From: Paramecium pentaurelia
Lineage: Eukaryota > Ciliophora > Oligohymenophorea > Peniculida > Parameciidae
DNA length: 64,000 nt
Reading direction: 5' to 3'
Assembly: GCA_905183005.1 (NCBI GenBank)
Contig: CAJJDO010000096.1
Location: forward strand, 306,581-370,580
The translations under genes and the position numbers were made by a program. The notes beneath the pieces are model-generated. The model was not told where the DNA came from. It did not search any database and was given only the letters and a program-made list of their open reading frames with translations. Positions 48,858 through 61,346 of this stretch are shown piece by piece. Positions within the stretch are counted from its first letter, which is position 1. Each line of letters opens with the position of its first letter.

Positions 48858-51069
48858 TAGTAGAATCACTAAAGAAAATAGACTTCAAATTTTGTTATGA
48901 AATTAATATATTATCAAAAATTCATATTTCAATTAAATTTTCATAATCCATATAATATTTTTGGTTCAGATAATTCTCATTCCATCTTAGGATTAGAAAT
49001 TATAAAAAATAATAAAAATGGATTTTAACAAAAATTACTCCACTCTATTATTAGTCATTGTTAATTTAAATAAACTAAAAATTTGTATTATAATTCAGTA
49101 ATTGAATGAACCTACTTTTTATAATGTATAATAAATGTTATTCTCTTTTAAATAATATATATATATAAAATGTTTTTCTACAAAAATATTTATAATAAAT
49201 AAAATATATCATATAATCTAAAGTAATGATTAATGGATTTATTTTACAATTAAATAATAGTTGGGAAAATTCATTTCAGAAAAAATTAAAAAATAGCAAT
49301 AATATATATAGTTTCAATACATTATGTAAATTAAATAATTAAGAATAGAATTTTTATTTTTTTATATACATTATGTAAATACTAATATAAATTATAATAA
49401 AATTTAAAATATATTTTAGAAGTTAGAACTATGTGTTGTTATTTTCCATTTCAAAGACAATTTTTTAGTTCTTATAATTAGAAATCATTTTTCTTTTTTG
49501 CATTAATTTAACAACAAATATCCTGTAATTAAGTTGTATATATCTTAAAATATATATTTTAATTAGTTCTGCTGTTTATTAATAGTTTATATTAAATCGA
49601 TTAATAGAAAATAGGAGGTTTCTCTAAATTTAATACGATTTTCATTCAATTATTAATTGATAATATATATGAAATATTTAAGCTTATAATTAAAAAAAAT
49701 ATTGTGATAATAAGTATTATAAACCATAGACTACAATTTTAAGGAATGAAAAGTAAAAAATAATATTGATAATAAATAAATCACAAAATTGTCATTGTTA
49801 TTATAATTGTGATGAAGGACAGGATTTATTTTCTAAGATAGTCAGTAAGTGTTTTAGAGGTAAATTAAGATGATTTTTTTTCTAACTTCTTCTACTTTGA
49901 AGAGAGTTTTAACTTATTTGATGATGATATTGAATAACTTGCATTCCTTCCTCTAAAATTTCTTAGACTTAAAATTTTTCACTTAATTATACTAATCTCT
50001 TTAAAAAATTCTGAGGAGTTTTTAAAGAAGTATTTTGGCAACTTGAAAGAGGTTTAGTCTGTTATTTCATTGAACACTTTAAGTTTTTAAAGTTATTTTT
50101 AATAAATCTAATTAACATATATCTGATTTATATGCTCAAATAATTTAATTATTTCTTTTTAATAAAGATATGTTTAATTTATGGTAAATAATATTGTTTT
50201 TGAGTGTTTATATATTGGCAATAAGTGGAATTGAAATACTATACTATCATACCTCTGGTTTCATGTAAGAAGAATTTAGTTAAAAAAGATAAATTGATAA
50301 GAATATATCTTAAATCTTATCTAATGAGATGAATTTTTACATCATCAGAGCAATCTTTTAATTGACTCTTAATAATAATTCATAAATTATATTAATATAA
50401 TAGAGAAAGATAGAAATACTTAAAGTAAGAAAATATAAATGAGCAATATATATGTTTATGAATTAATTAATTAATATAACAATTAGAATTTCATTATTTG
50501 ATTGGGAATATTCAATTATTTATAAGTTCCATATTAATTTCTTATTTTCATTAACTTCATTTATCATAAAAAATTAGTTCAAGATTTGTATTCAATTAAA
50601 GTCTTTCAAATTTCATCATTATATACAATAATGAATTTAGGGTGGAGTTTTTATAGTTCTACATTGAATTAGTTGTTTAGATTTGTTGTTTTATATAGTC
50701 ATCTATTGTAATTTTGAAAGGGAAAATTTCACTTTTTAAGACTTCTTTATTTTTATAAATTGCAGATAGTGATATTTAACTTTTATAGATTTAATATTTA
50801 TCATAAGTGTGATTATAAGGTCTTTAATTTTGCTAATGTTTTAGATTAGATTGTAAAACAATCAAAATATATAATATCTTTGTTAAAGATTTCACTTTGA
50901 AAATTAAATAATATACAATGAGGCTTGTAAGTGTAATAATATATCATTTAAATATTAGTTAGAGGTCTTATATATTTACAATTTTTACATCATGATGTTT
51001 AATTGAAATAATAATAGTTTATTTAGTCTTTTAAGTGTTTAATTAATGAGATTTTATGATTCTTAATTT
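48858..51069. other. Long gene-poor stretch with doubtful ORFs
   Basis: About 2.2 kb. Two frames are open but unsupported: 48897-49109 (70 aa, MKLIYYQKFIFQLNF...) and 49812-50126 (104 aa, with LFDDDIEQLAFLPLKFLRLK). Neither shows a family, a clean intron or a good start. The rest is A/T-rich with no clear frame. Decayed genes are possible. Confidence 0.45.
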
Positions 51070-51507
51070 ATGAAATAAGCTATTCTAGCAATTTTATTTT
51101 TTGGATTGTGTGTTCATGCATAGATGGAAAGACATACATTATAAGGAGCATTGAGTTTACTTGAAAAGGCTGAAAATAATCTAATTGTTTATGATTAACA
51201 AGAACCAAGATTATATACTTGGTTTTGTTCATTAAGAGATGTTGTTACAAGACTATTCCATCCAATAACAGAAAATAAACTAGCAAGTCATAATGCATTC
51301 TTTGGATCAATTCCAGCTGTTATTTTCATGGCTGGATTTATGCCTATGATCCTATTAGTCGTTTTTAGTTATTGCATGTTCAAATTCATTACATATGAAC
51401 CAAAGAAGATGGAGTTTAAATATACCAAATTGCCAATTAAAGATATTCCAAAGCCTTAGATTAATCAACTCTAATTTCCACCAGTTAGTATATTCAGTTT
51501 TATATGA
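51070..51507 (+). CDS. Small type I membrane protein
   Basis: 145 aa, single exon. A signal peptide (MKQAILAILFFGLCVHAQ) is followed by a lumenal/extracellular part of about 60 residues with one Cys (YTWFCSLRDVVTRLF), one membrane helix (AVIFMAGFMPMILLVVFSYC) and a short cytosolic Lys/Pro-rich tail. No family recognised. The topology fits a surface or vesicle protein. Confidence 0.7.
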
Positions 51508-52312
51508 TTATCTTATATATATATATATAAAATGTTATCAAATGACTATTCTAAAAACTGGGTAATGTAATTTACATTCATTGAATTTTAACATTTTGTT
51601 ATAAAATCAATTTACAATAATATATGATTCTAGAAAATTATGAAATCTACTATAAGTTGGAATTAAAATACATTCTTTTAATACATATGAATTTAATTAT
51701 AAAATAGATAAAATAAAAACAATAGTATCCCAAATAAAATTAAAAATAGTGGAAATAGAATACAAAATAAGGCTATAATATATAAATCTTAGCATTTATA
51801 AATAAAGAGCATAATAATTATAATATGCACTTACAATAGATATATTTTAAATGCCCAAATAAAGAATTATAGTATAGTAATTAATGAGTATTTTAATATT
51901 AAAATGATTAGCAAAATTCTGTATAATATATTTCTTTATCTTCATATTGATAAAATTATTTAAATAATATAAAATTTGATTCATTCAATAATTTTACTTT
52001 AAGTCTAAAAATATTAATTTTTTATACATTTTGTTTATTTATTAATATTATAAGTAAATTATTGATCTACAATTTTGATTAAAAATTTAATGTGAAAATA
52101 TTTATTAATTAACATTTAATGTGAAAAAGAGGGTTTGGGTACTTGTTTGATATTTTAAACAGATTCAATTTGATTATTCTTGATTTTAATAATAATAATA
52201 ATAAAATTTAAATTTCATTATCTTTAAATATATATATTGAAATAAGTCTTATGGATTATCACAAATAAAGAATCTGCTTAAAATATAATATATTATTTTA
52301 TAATAATATCTT
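51508..52312. other. Intergenic, partly duplicated at next contig
   Basis: About 800 bp with no gene, A/T-rich, containing an ATA/ATT triplet run near 52190 and a short telomere-like GGGTTTGGG near 52132. From 51726 on it is repeated at 52790 onward. Confidence 0.55.
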
Positions 52313-52788
52313 TCAAAATCTATGATATTGGGGTGGTAAATAATGTTGAGGAGGATATTAATGCATAGATGGATGTACTGGATAAGGATACATAGATTAA
52401 GAATTAGGAGGTGGACTTCTTTAAGCTCTAACATCCTAAACAGGTTATTTCCGATGATCTTAAGATTCAAATTAAGTTTTCTTTTCTTAGATAGTTACAC
52501 GCAATGGTTCTTTGATTCTACTACCCTAAAGAGAATTAATCTTAGTGCTTTCAGTAACATTAGTAGTGGGTAATTAATGTATACCTATAAAATCAGGAAT
52601 TGAGGTATGTTGAACTCTTATTATTGAACCTAGAAACACACTTAACTCAGAACTTTGATTAAATAATTTAAGTTACGCTCTATGTTAATCTATTTAAACT
52701 TCACTACTGACAGTTGGGAATGCATTTATATATTCTGCTATCTTCTTATAATAAACATGATTGTCTTCTTAAAAGGTTGTTGTGAAAT
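51726..52788. repeat. Contig-end overlap 3, copy A
   Basis: 1,063 bp repeated at 52790-53852 (offset 1064) across the N at 52789, with no difference that I noticed. Unmerged contig overlap. Confidence 0.92.
52313..52788 (-). CDS. B-box/coiled-coil protein 2, truncated assembly copy
   Basis: C-terminal part of the gene at 53377-54488, cut off by the N at 52789. It should not be counted as a second gene. Confidence 0.75.
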
Positions 52789-52789
52789 N
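52789..52789. other. Assembly gap (single N)
   Basis: One N between contigs that overlap by 1,063 bp. Confidence 0.95.
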
Positions 52790-53852
52790 TATCCCAAATA
52801 AAATTAAAAATAGTGGAAATAGAATACAAAATAAGGCTATAATATATAAATCTTAGCATTTATAAATAAAGAGCATAATAATTATAATATGCACTTACAA
52901 TAGATATATTTTAAATGCCCAAATAAAGAATTATAGTATAGTAATTAATGAGTATTTTAATATTAAAATGATTAGCAAAATTCTGTATAATATATTTCTT
53001 TATCTTCATATTGATAAAATTATTTAAATAATATAAAATTTGATTCATTCAATAATTTTACTTTAAGTCTAAAAATATTAATTTTTTATACATTTTGTTT
53101 ATTTATTAATATTATAAGTAAATTATTGATCTACAATTTTGATTAAAAATTTAATGTGAAAATATTTATTAATTAACATTTAATGTGAAAAAGAGGGTTT
53201 GGGTACTTGTTTGATATTTTAAACAGATTCAATTTGATTATTCTTGATTTTAATAATAATAATAATAAAATTTAAATTTCATTATCTTTAAATATATATA
53301 TTGAAATAAGTCTTATGGATTATCACAAATAAAGAATCTGCTTAAAATATAATATATTATTTTATAATAATATCTTTCAAAATCTATGATATTGGGGTGG
53401 TAAATAATGTTGAGGAGGATATTAATGCATAGATGGATGTACTGGATAAGGATACATAGATTAAGAATTAGGAGGTGGACTTCTTTAAGCTCTAACATCC
53501 TAAACAGGTTATTTCCGATGATCTTAAGATTCAAATTAAGTTTTCTTTTCTTAGATAGTTACACGCAATGGTTCTTTGATTCTACTACCCTAAAGAGAAT
53601 TAATCTTAGTGCTTTCAGTAACATTAGTAGTGGGTAATTAATGTATACCTATAAAATCAGGAATTGAGGTATGTTGAACTCTTATTATTGAACCTAGAAA
53701 CACACTTAACTCAGAACTTTGATTAAATAATTTAAGTTACGCTCTATGTTAATCTATTTAAACTTCACTACTGACAGTTGGGAATGCATTTATATATTCT
53801 GCTATCTTCTTATAATAAACATGATTGTCTTCTTAAAAGGTTGTTGTGAAAT
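52790..53852. repeat. Contig-start overlap 3, copy B
   Basis: Second copy of 51726-52788. Confidence 0.92.
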
Positions 53853-54488
53853 AAGGAATGAGAGCTGTTAAACAATCAGAACTTTAAAATGTATTTAACA
53901 TCTGTTTCATTGATCTCCATCTTTCTTCTATCATAGATAATAAATGTTTAGCATCTCTCTCTTAATTATTTACATTCTTTTTCTATTTATGTTAGACTTC
54001 ATTCTCTAAACCATTGAAGAATTATTCAACCACATCTTATATACGTTTCTTAATCTCTCTAATCTTTTTTATTGTTTTATCAGCATGAACCTCAAAAGTA
54101 TTCACATGCTTTTTGATATCATAATAAGAATTAGTAAATTTCTTCACTAAAATGATACAATTTAACAATTACATTCATTATTTACATGATCACTTGCTTA
54201 ATTCAATAAGACTTCCAATGATTCAAATACTGGATATGTGCCTTCATTGACATGCTCCTTAGAATGAAGATGTATGCAAAGAGGACATAAAGGTATTATA
54301 CATTGTGGTGCTCGACACATGTTAGATATATAATAACCTTTATGATAGTAGCACTCCACTTAAGGAAGATTATTAGAGTCAAAGAAAACTGTTCTTGCTA
54401 AATTATCTGATAATCTTTCAGGTTGCTGAAAAGAATCCTATTTCCCTTCATTAAATTCATCATCGACTTGTTTTACTATATTATCCAT
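53377..54488 (-). CDS. B-box-like zinc-finger/coiled-coil protein 2
   Basis: 361 aa with one 26-nt intron (54147-54172). The N-terminus is acidic (MDNIVKQVDDEFNEGKQ). A zinc segment follows: VECYYHKGYYISNMC, CPLCIHLHSKEH, giving a B-box-like Cys/His set. Then comes coiled coil (YYDIKKHVNTFEVHADKTIK, RIQDVVEQFFNGLE). The C-terminal 120 residues are Pro/Gln/Ser-rich and end in repeated Pro-Gln-Tyr patterns. Same overall plan as the gene at 24908-25793 but not a recent duplicate. Its start is 54 bp downstream of the J-protein stop, same strand. Confidence 0.78.
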
Positions 54489-54542
54489 TAAAATAGTTGT
54501 TAAAATTAACGAATAAAAGCAAATTAAATTAACAAAAACAAT

Positions 54543-56087
54543 TCACAACTCTTCTTTACTAAATGTAGAATGCATTTTCTTGAAAGTTCTACCTCCTCCA
54601 AGTACATCATCAATGAATGTTATGATTTCATTCGTTTCTATTGAATTCTAAACAGCATATGTTTATCTCTTTGGTTTTATAATCACAGCATATGATTTAG
54701 TCTAATCTTTTTCAAATTTAGAAGTGAATTACCTATGATAATGAAAATACAATACTTTAGAGACCCATAATAGAATTAAATGTTTTCATTTTAATATTTA
54801 CTAGGTATTTTAGATATTAACTCTAATTCTAACTCATTGTTGATTAACAATAAGAAACATAAGTCCTTACCTTTTTATATACATTATTCATAATTTTATC
54901 TATTCAACTATTAAATTAATTTCTATGGTGGTTCCTTCTTTTATCCATATGCAAATTATCTTAAAAATTTAACAATCTAATCTTTTTTAAATTCTGATTC
55001 AAAAACTTTAAAATCTTAATCATTTTAAGCAACAACCAAACTTGGATATTCAGTTATCTTGAAAATCTATGATAATTGGATTTCAGATTATCTAATCATA
55101 GCAAATTCTAATTTGCCTTTGAATTCTTTTGAAAGAGCCTTAAACAAAGGAGGAGTAGATTTTTTATTAGTAAATAATATAACTTTAGGTTTTGATTTTT
55201 CAATGTATTCTTAGAAATTGAATCCACTTAAAACAATAACAAAATCTTCCATCAAATCTACAGCTTCTTTTGCTAAATCATTTAATTCCCATTTTCCTTT
55301 ATACTTAATAGGTTCTGCTGAAAGACGAGATGCATAAATAGAAACAGAAGGATATCTTCTAACTGAGAATTCATCTTCACATAATGCTTCATCATCTTCA
55401 CAATCAATAGCTGCTACTCTAAAAATACCAGCATATTTTTCAGCTAATTCAATTATAAGTTTTTTATGTTTTTATCCTTCCCCATTTGGTAAATAGAAAT
55501 AAATTAACCAAACTTCTTCTCTTCTGTAAAATCGAGAGAGATTACTCATATCAAGAGCATAAACATCTGTATTATCAAATAGATTATCTTTTTTTGCTTG
55601 ACCTCCATCCTAAAATTCTTGATTACCAAATCCACCACCACCTTGATTTCCTCCAAAATTAAAATGGAATTACTGACGACCACCACCGCCACCACCACCT
55701 CTTCCAAAGAATTATGAAAAAATATCCTCAAAACCACCACCAAAATTATGAAATCCTCCTCCACCACCTTATTATTATTATTGTTCATGTTTATTTACAC
55801 CTTCTTCACCATATTAATCATAAATCTTTCTTTTCTCTGGGTCTTTTAATGTTTCATAAGCATTTACTATTTTTTAGAATTATTTCTAGGCCTAAAGAAT
55901 AATAAGAATAATTAATTACCTTCTCCTCATTTCCCTTATTTTTATCAGGATGGTATTTCAAAGACTATTTCTTAAAAGCCTTCTTGATTTCAGCTTCACT
56001 TGCTCCTTTCTTCAATCCTAACAACTGATAATAATCTTCTCCAGCTATCACAAGCAATAAGAAAATTGCCAACAACACGAATTTCAT
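54543..56087 (-). CDS. ER-lumenal J-domain/thioredoxin-like protein ending in KEEL
   Basis: 497 aa with introns at 55892-55919 (28 nt) and 54733-54755 (23 nt). A signal peptide (MKFVLLAIFLLLVIAGE) is followed at once by a J domain (YYQLLGLKKGASEAEIKKAF, SLKYHPDKN with the HPD triad). A Gly-rich region follows (FGRGGGGGGG, FNFGGNQGGGGFG). The next part looks like a thioredoxin-like fold (IYFYLPNGEGQKHKKLIIEL, VAAIDCEDDEALCEDEF, YPSVSIYASRL), with no CxxC seen. The protein ends in KEEL, a plausible KDEL-type retrieval signal. This fits an ER J-protein that brings BiP to clients, in the DNAJC10/DNAJC16 style. The antisense frames here are shadows of the Gly-rich repeats. Confidence 0.9.
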
Positions 56088-56132
56088 TAAATTTATTCTA
56101 GAATTTTATTTAAATAACAGACAGAATTTAAA
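56088..56132. promoter_or_regulatory. 45-bp bidirectional promoter gap
   Basis: Only 45 bp separate two outward-facing start codons (J-protein and coiled-coil gene). It is almost all A/T. Both 5' UTRs and promoter elements must fit in it or overlap the coding ends. Confidence 0.6.
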
Positions 56133-57903
56133 ATGTCTATATCCCCAACAAGTGTTCAACGTTATGACAATTCTCCATATGTTACCAAAAAATAATAATC
56201 TCAATATCCAATTCCTTAATAATACCAATAATCAACCTAACCACTCAATTAACCAGATTATTTTGATGATAAATATCGTGAATTTGAAGAAAGAGAAGAA
56301 TAATACAATTATCAAATCTAAAAAATGAATGATTATATTCAAGTAAATAAACTTAATAATCATAGCAATTATAACATGATTTGGATGTATCTGAACATGC
56401 AAAATAAGGATTTGAATCAGATTATTTAAAAGTAGCTCATGAATTATAGCTTTATAAGGATCAATTAAAGAAATTATATACTATATATCAATAATAGACT
56501 GTTTAATTTGAAACTATTAAAAAGAAAACTTAGGAATCAAATCAAAATGTAGAAAGAACATTTGAAAAGTAAATTGAAATAAAAAATGATGTTTAAAATC
56601 TTATCTTAGACAGAGATCTTTTGTTAAATAAATTAGAATTAGGTGATAAATAATATAATTTTGATGTACAAAGTTTGACTCAATAACTTAATGATAAGAA
56701 TGCTGAGATTTAAGATTAAAGAAAAAGAATTAATGAATTAACTGAATCGAAAAGAAAAGCTGATGAAGAAATAGCATCATTAAGATTTACATTAGATCAT
56801 CAGACAGCTAGATTAGAAGCTGAATTAAGAGAAAAAGTACTGAAATTAGAAGCATTAGATAAATAATTTGCAGAAGCACTATATCTCAAAGATAATGAAT
56901 TAGTAGATGCATTTGATAAAATTAGAATCTTAGAACATGAAGTTAGACGTATTTTAGATTTGAATAGAAGTTATGCCTAAGAATTGAGTATGTTAGCAAG
57001 AGATAATAGATTTAAATAAGAAGAAATTACTAAAGTTAGAGAAGATGCTGTAATTTTTAAAATAATTTCTAGAAACCTGCTATGCCCTAGTAAATTAGTG
57101 TTTAATCAGGTGGTATGGAACCTAGAATGCCACCAGCTTGGGCTGAGAAATTCCATATTAAAATAGATGCATGTTTAGATTTATTTGAAAGAAATCATGC
57201 TAAATCTTTAAAATAATTGTGTATAAATCTTTGGAAAACAAAAATGGAATTAAAAGCAAGAAATAAATAGAATAAAACTATGGTTGAAGAGAATTCAAAT
57301 CTTGGCAAAAGTGTAGTTTTAGGTGGAGGATCTGATATGAGAGTTACTACATATTTTATAGATTCATTTGTGGCAGCCATTACTTTTGCCAGAGATGCTA
57401 TATCTAATGTAGTTTTTGATGTTTTTGTCAAAAGTGTTAATAAAGCAAATAATAAAAAACTCAATTCTTTTGTTCTTTTCTTTGAATCTCTTAAAGAAAT
57501 GTAACAAAAGTCTAGTAAAGGATTATGGTTAGCTTTAGAAACTTATGCTAAATTAAGAAAAGCTTTACGTCATTCTGTACCAATTCTTATAGATGCAAAA
57601 GTTCAAAATGGATTACTTTAGAAAGTAGAATTAGCTATGGGTAAATTACTAAAACATGATATGGATTTCAGAAATAATATTAATAAATGGCTAGAAGGAA
57701 CTTTGGCCTTTACTGTTTAAAAGAAAGAAGCAGAAGCTTATGATAAAAATAAAGATTATCTGTTCTTGTTTAGATTATTAACAGTTAAATATAGGATCAA
57801 ATTTCCATTATAAGGAAAGACATTTGAGGTTGATGTAGACATTGAAACAACTTTAGAACATAAAATTTGTTATGCCTTAAGAAAAGTTGTAAAATAATAA
57901 TGA
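56133..57903 (+). CDS. Coiled-coil protein with conserved-looking C-terminal domain
   Basis: 574 aa with introns at 56343-56365 and 57050-57072 (23 nt each). The N-terminus is Gln/Pro/Tyr-rich (SQYPIPQQYQQSTQPLNQP). Residues of about 70-300 are continuous coiled coil (QKRKRINELTESKRKADEEI-like heptads, ALYLKDNELVDAFDKIRILE). After a short Gly/Met/Pro linker comes a compact domain of about 270 residues (PPAWAEKFHIKIDACLDLFE, GGGSDMRVTTYFIDSFVAAI, LWLALETYAKLRKALRHSVP). I do not recognise the domain. Cytoskeletal or basal-body roles are common for such ciliate proteins, but that is inference. The next gene starts 14 bp after its stop. Confidence 0.8.
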
Positions 57904-57917
57904 TTATTAAATTTAAT

Positions 57918-59849
57918 ATGCGATCACTAATATGTAGATTTCGTTTTGCATACATTCTCAACGAAAAGACCAGATTCTTAGATGTAGATCTTAAAAATAA
58001 ATTATTTTTACTAAATCAGACTTAAAAAGAAAATCTAAGAGATTCATGCAAAGGACTTGAATGTAAAGATGATTTTGTTAAAAATTTACATCAAAATATT
58101 CTTTTAAATGCTCCTAAATTTAAGTCCTTTTTTGCTATCAAAAGTATAATGTATTACTATTTGTAAAATGGTTGTAATAATTAAGAGCTTTGGAAAGAAA
58201 TGGGGAAGAGATTGATATTTCTATTTAATTAAAATAAAGACTTTGATAATCCTACCTGTCTTGCTTAATTAGCATATATTTTTGGGTAATTAAAAAGAAA
58301 GTATTACTTACAAGATAAGGATGATATTATTTTATATCAATAATGCAGTAATTTATTAGTTGAAAGAATTCCAAATTTTTTAAAAGTATAGTCCTCATAA
58401 AATATTACTCATATAATAGCATTAATTCAATAATATGAAATTTAACCTTAATATGTTAGTAAAGTAGTTGAAATTTTATTAATTTAATAAAATTTTATAA
58501 ATTTCAGTATTATTGATATTTATCATTTATTATGGAGTCTAGTATCTGGTTCTAATAAATATCTAATAAAATTTAGTATATAGTTATTGGAAAATGAATA
58601 AATAATAAAAAGAATTAAGTCAGATTTTAATAAATTGTAAGAAGATTAATAAGCTAAAGTATTAATTGCTTTAGGGTAATTTCGATTTAATGATAAAGAT
58701 TGTATTGATTAAATTGTTAAAGATCTAAAAATATTTAGTACAAATTCATTATTGTCACTTTTATCAAAATATTTGAAAAATCCTATGCATTAAATATCAA
58801 ATTAATATCGAATTGTAATTGCTTTAAAAGAATAATTTGATGAATACTTTTAAATGGAAGACAAAGATTTATCAAATTCTATTATGGGTATTAAAATACT
58901 ACTTTTTATTCCATCTTAAATTAATGATGAAATCAGATTGTAATTTTAAAAATCAATTAAAGTATATGAATAATTTATACTTAATAATATCGAACATTTT
59001 CCAAATGAATCATTAATTGATATACTTTATATGGCTAGCTTATTTGATTCTGAAAAATTAATTCTTGAGAAGGTTTAAAATTAAATTAAAAATTTTAATA
59101 TGAATCTATTAGATAGTATAACCTTCTTATATTGTATTGAAAAATACTCTAATTTATTTCATTAATAAATTAATGATTGTATAACAGCCATGATCAATAT
59201 TCATGCCCACGAAATCTAAAATCTAAACTATACAAAACATCTTTAATTTGTTATTGCTTTATAATTATTAGAAGATTAATTTCCAATGGTTAAAGTTCTA
59301 TAAGCTTATGAAGATGAAAAAAAATTATAATTGAAATTAATTGAAACTATAAAAAAAGATTAAATAGAGAAATTCATATAGAATTTTTAATTTAAAAGAT
59401 AATTCAAATATTTTTAAGGATTTATGGAAAATAACTTTGAATACAATTTATTCATATTTGAAAAATAAGGAATATTGAAATATATCAAAGAAAGTCGTGT
59501 TGGATGTTATCTTGTTGATTTTAGAATTTGGGATATTAATCTAGAGAATGTAAATATTTCTGAATTAAAATAAATGCAAAAAAATATTGATTTATAAACA
59601 GAATTTCTAGAGGTTAAGTAAGATAAATATGATGATGTTACAAAAGATAGAAAGAATGAAATAGATAATGCATTTATTGAAATTGATGGATCTTGTCATT
59701 ATGATATTAGACTTGATGAAATTACTTAAACAGTATATAAGAAGAAAATATTAAAAAAATATTAAATTAATCTAAAATCAATAGCTCTGAATGAAAATAG
59801 AGGAATCAACAATAGTTTGTAAACAATTTTAGATATAATTGGAAAATGA
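57918..59849 (+). CDS. RAP-domain protein, probably mitochondrial RNA-binding
   Basis: 643 aa in one uninterrupted exon. The N-terminus (MRSLICRFRFAYIL) is Arg-rich and amphipathic, like a mitochondrial presequence. Most of the protein is alpha-helical repeat (for example QLAYIFGQLKRKYYLQD, HIIALIQQYEIQPQYVSKVV, MNLLDSITFLYCIEKYSNLF). The C-terminus carries a RAP domain: AFIEIDGSCHYDIRLDEIT, then KKYQINLKSIALNE. RAP proteins (FASTK family in animals, many in apicomplexans and ciliates) act on organellar RNA stability or rRNA. The lack of introns is notable beside its intron-rich neighbours. Confidence 0.85.
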
Positions 59850-59967
59850 ATATTTTATAATTAAATAAATAATTGTTCTCATTTATTGAAACTTAAATAA
59901 TAAACTAAATTTATTATTATAAAATATTAAATAAGGTATCTCCTCATCTTTTACAATAAAATTCTAT

Positions 59968-60700
59968 TCATTCTACATCAATTATGAATATTAAAAATTG
60001 AAATACATATTTATTAAATTCATCATTGCTATTGCATAATAAGAATAATGAACTGAATATGTATGCTAAATGTATATTTAATATATTAACTATATAAGAA
60101 ATGCTATTACTAAAATACAACTCTTATCTTTAACTAATATGAGGAACTAAATCTAGACTATTTGAAGATCTATAACTTAAATAATATTCTTCTTCAATTC
60201 TATTAATTGAGATCAGGAATTAAAATTAACAAAATGAATAGACGCTAACTATTTGTTAGTCTACTAATTTGTAATAATTGGTCTCTCTTATTAAGACTAT
60301 TTAATACAATTATCTTTATCTATCAATATTCATTAATTTAAGAGATTATTCATAAAGTCAAATATCTTATAAAATATTGATCATTCATAACATGTTAAAT
60401 ATATCAATCAATAAATTTAATTTATCGTATATAATCTTAATATTATAATTAATCTATTAGTATTTCTAAAACTTAAACTTCTTATTAAATCGATGAATAA
60501 TACTTTATTAAAGCATCATTAATTTTCAATTTTTTACTAATTAAACTTTCTAATTATTCTCTCTGTCACATATCACATATCCTGACTATTTTAGTAAATT
60601 TATGTGATTCTATATGACAATTATATATTATTTATTTTTTATATAGTCCTACTATTTCTAAGTCATTCAAATGATTCTGTTATTTTCTTTAAACCCTCTC
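59968..60700 (-). pseudogene. B-box-like gene, broken or unresolved
   Basis: Minus-strand pieces read as a B-box/coiled-coil protein: NDLEIVGLYKKQIIYNCHIE, SHKFTKIVRICDM followed by an in-frame TGA where a zinc-ligand Cys would be expected, then EQLESLISKKLKINDALIKY, and a C-terminal section (RETNYYKLVDQQIVSVYSFC, YRSSNSLDLVPHISQRQELY) open from 60333 to TGA 59968. A 24-nt GT...AG segment could remove the TGA but would also delete the conserved ICDM block. No proper start is seen; the only nearby ATG shares its bases with the start of the plus-strand gene at 60713. Either a pseudogene or an exon structure I could not solve. Confidence 0.45.
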
Positions 60701-60712
60701 TTTTTATAATCC

Positions 60713-61346
60713 ATGCAAGAAATAAGGTTTTCATTAAGTAGACTGCAAAAATTTCAATCCAATTCTTTATCCAATATATTCAGTATGCATGTTGAGCTTG
60801 TACATTAATAAATTTAGATAGATTCTCCAATTCAGGTGGAAGTTAAAATTAAATCTTAAGAATATGTTATTTTTAAGTTTTCTTGTAGACTTTTAGCTTA
60901 AAGAAATTTCTATTCCAGAAAGAATAATTATTAATTAAGTTCTTAAATAGAATAAAGGCATTTAGTTTTTCAAATTCCAATTATATTCCTATCATAAAAT
61001 AATAAATATATCATGCTAACAACTTTTAATTCAACAAAGGTAAAATCAAGTAAAGAAAGACATCGCTAAATTTCTTGCCTTTTGTTAAATTATATTAGTA
61101 AATTTTATGTATAAGTATTTAGAGACTCATTATAAGAATATTTTTGTGGAAAACTCAAATTTTAACAGATTATCAAATTAGAAAACTTTGAATAATCTAT
61201 AAAAGCTTAAAGAAGATTATCAAGCTAAATAGTTGGCTCTACAATACTTTTCCAGTTTTCAATTAATCTAAGACATATTAGCTTCCTAAATTGAAGTAGA
61301 CTGTTTAGCAGACATCCAAAAATTATGTCTTTTTCTTTCAGTATGA
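60713..61346 (+). CDS. Hypothetical protein
   Basis: 201 aa with one 28-nt intron that starts near 61109; the frame is exact. It begins MQEIRFSLSRLQKFQSN. The first half reads as beta-rich (MHVELVHQQIQIDSPIQVEV, KIKSQEYVIFKFSCRL, HLVFQIPIIFLSQNNKYIML), the second as helical (LKEDYQAKQLALQYFSSFQL, VDCLADIQKLCLFL). No family recognised. The start codon sits head to head with the broken B-box frame on the other strand. Sequence quality (mixed residue use, low Asn/Ile bias) supports a real gene. Confidence 0.6.

Noticed and set aside
52343..53637. Repeated 76-codon plus-strand frames
   Set aside because: Antisense to the Pro/Gln-rich C-terminus of the second B-box gene; repeated only because of the contig overlap.
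55546..55902. Frames on both strands in the Gly-rich region
   Set aside because: Shadows of the J-protein's Gly/Gln-rich segment.
57195..57504. Minus-strand 89-codon frame and a short plus-strand start
   Set aside because: Both fall within the coiled-coil gene 56133-57903; the plus one is its own frame cut at a TAA that codes Gln.
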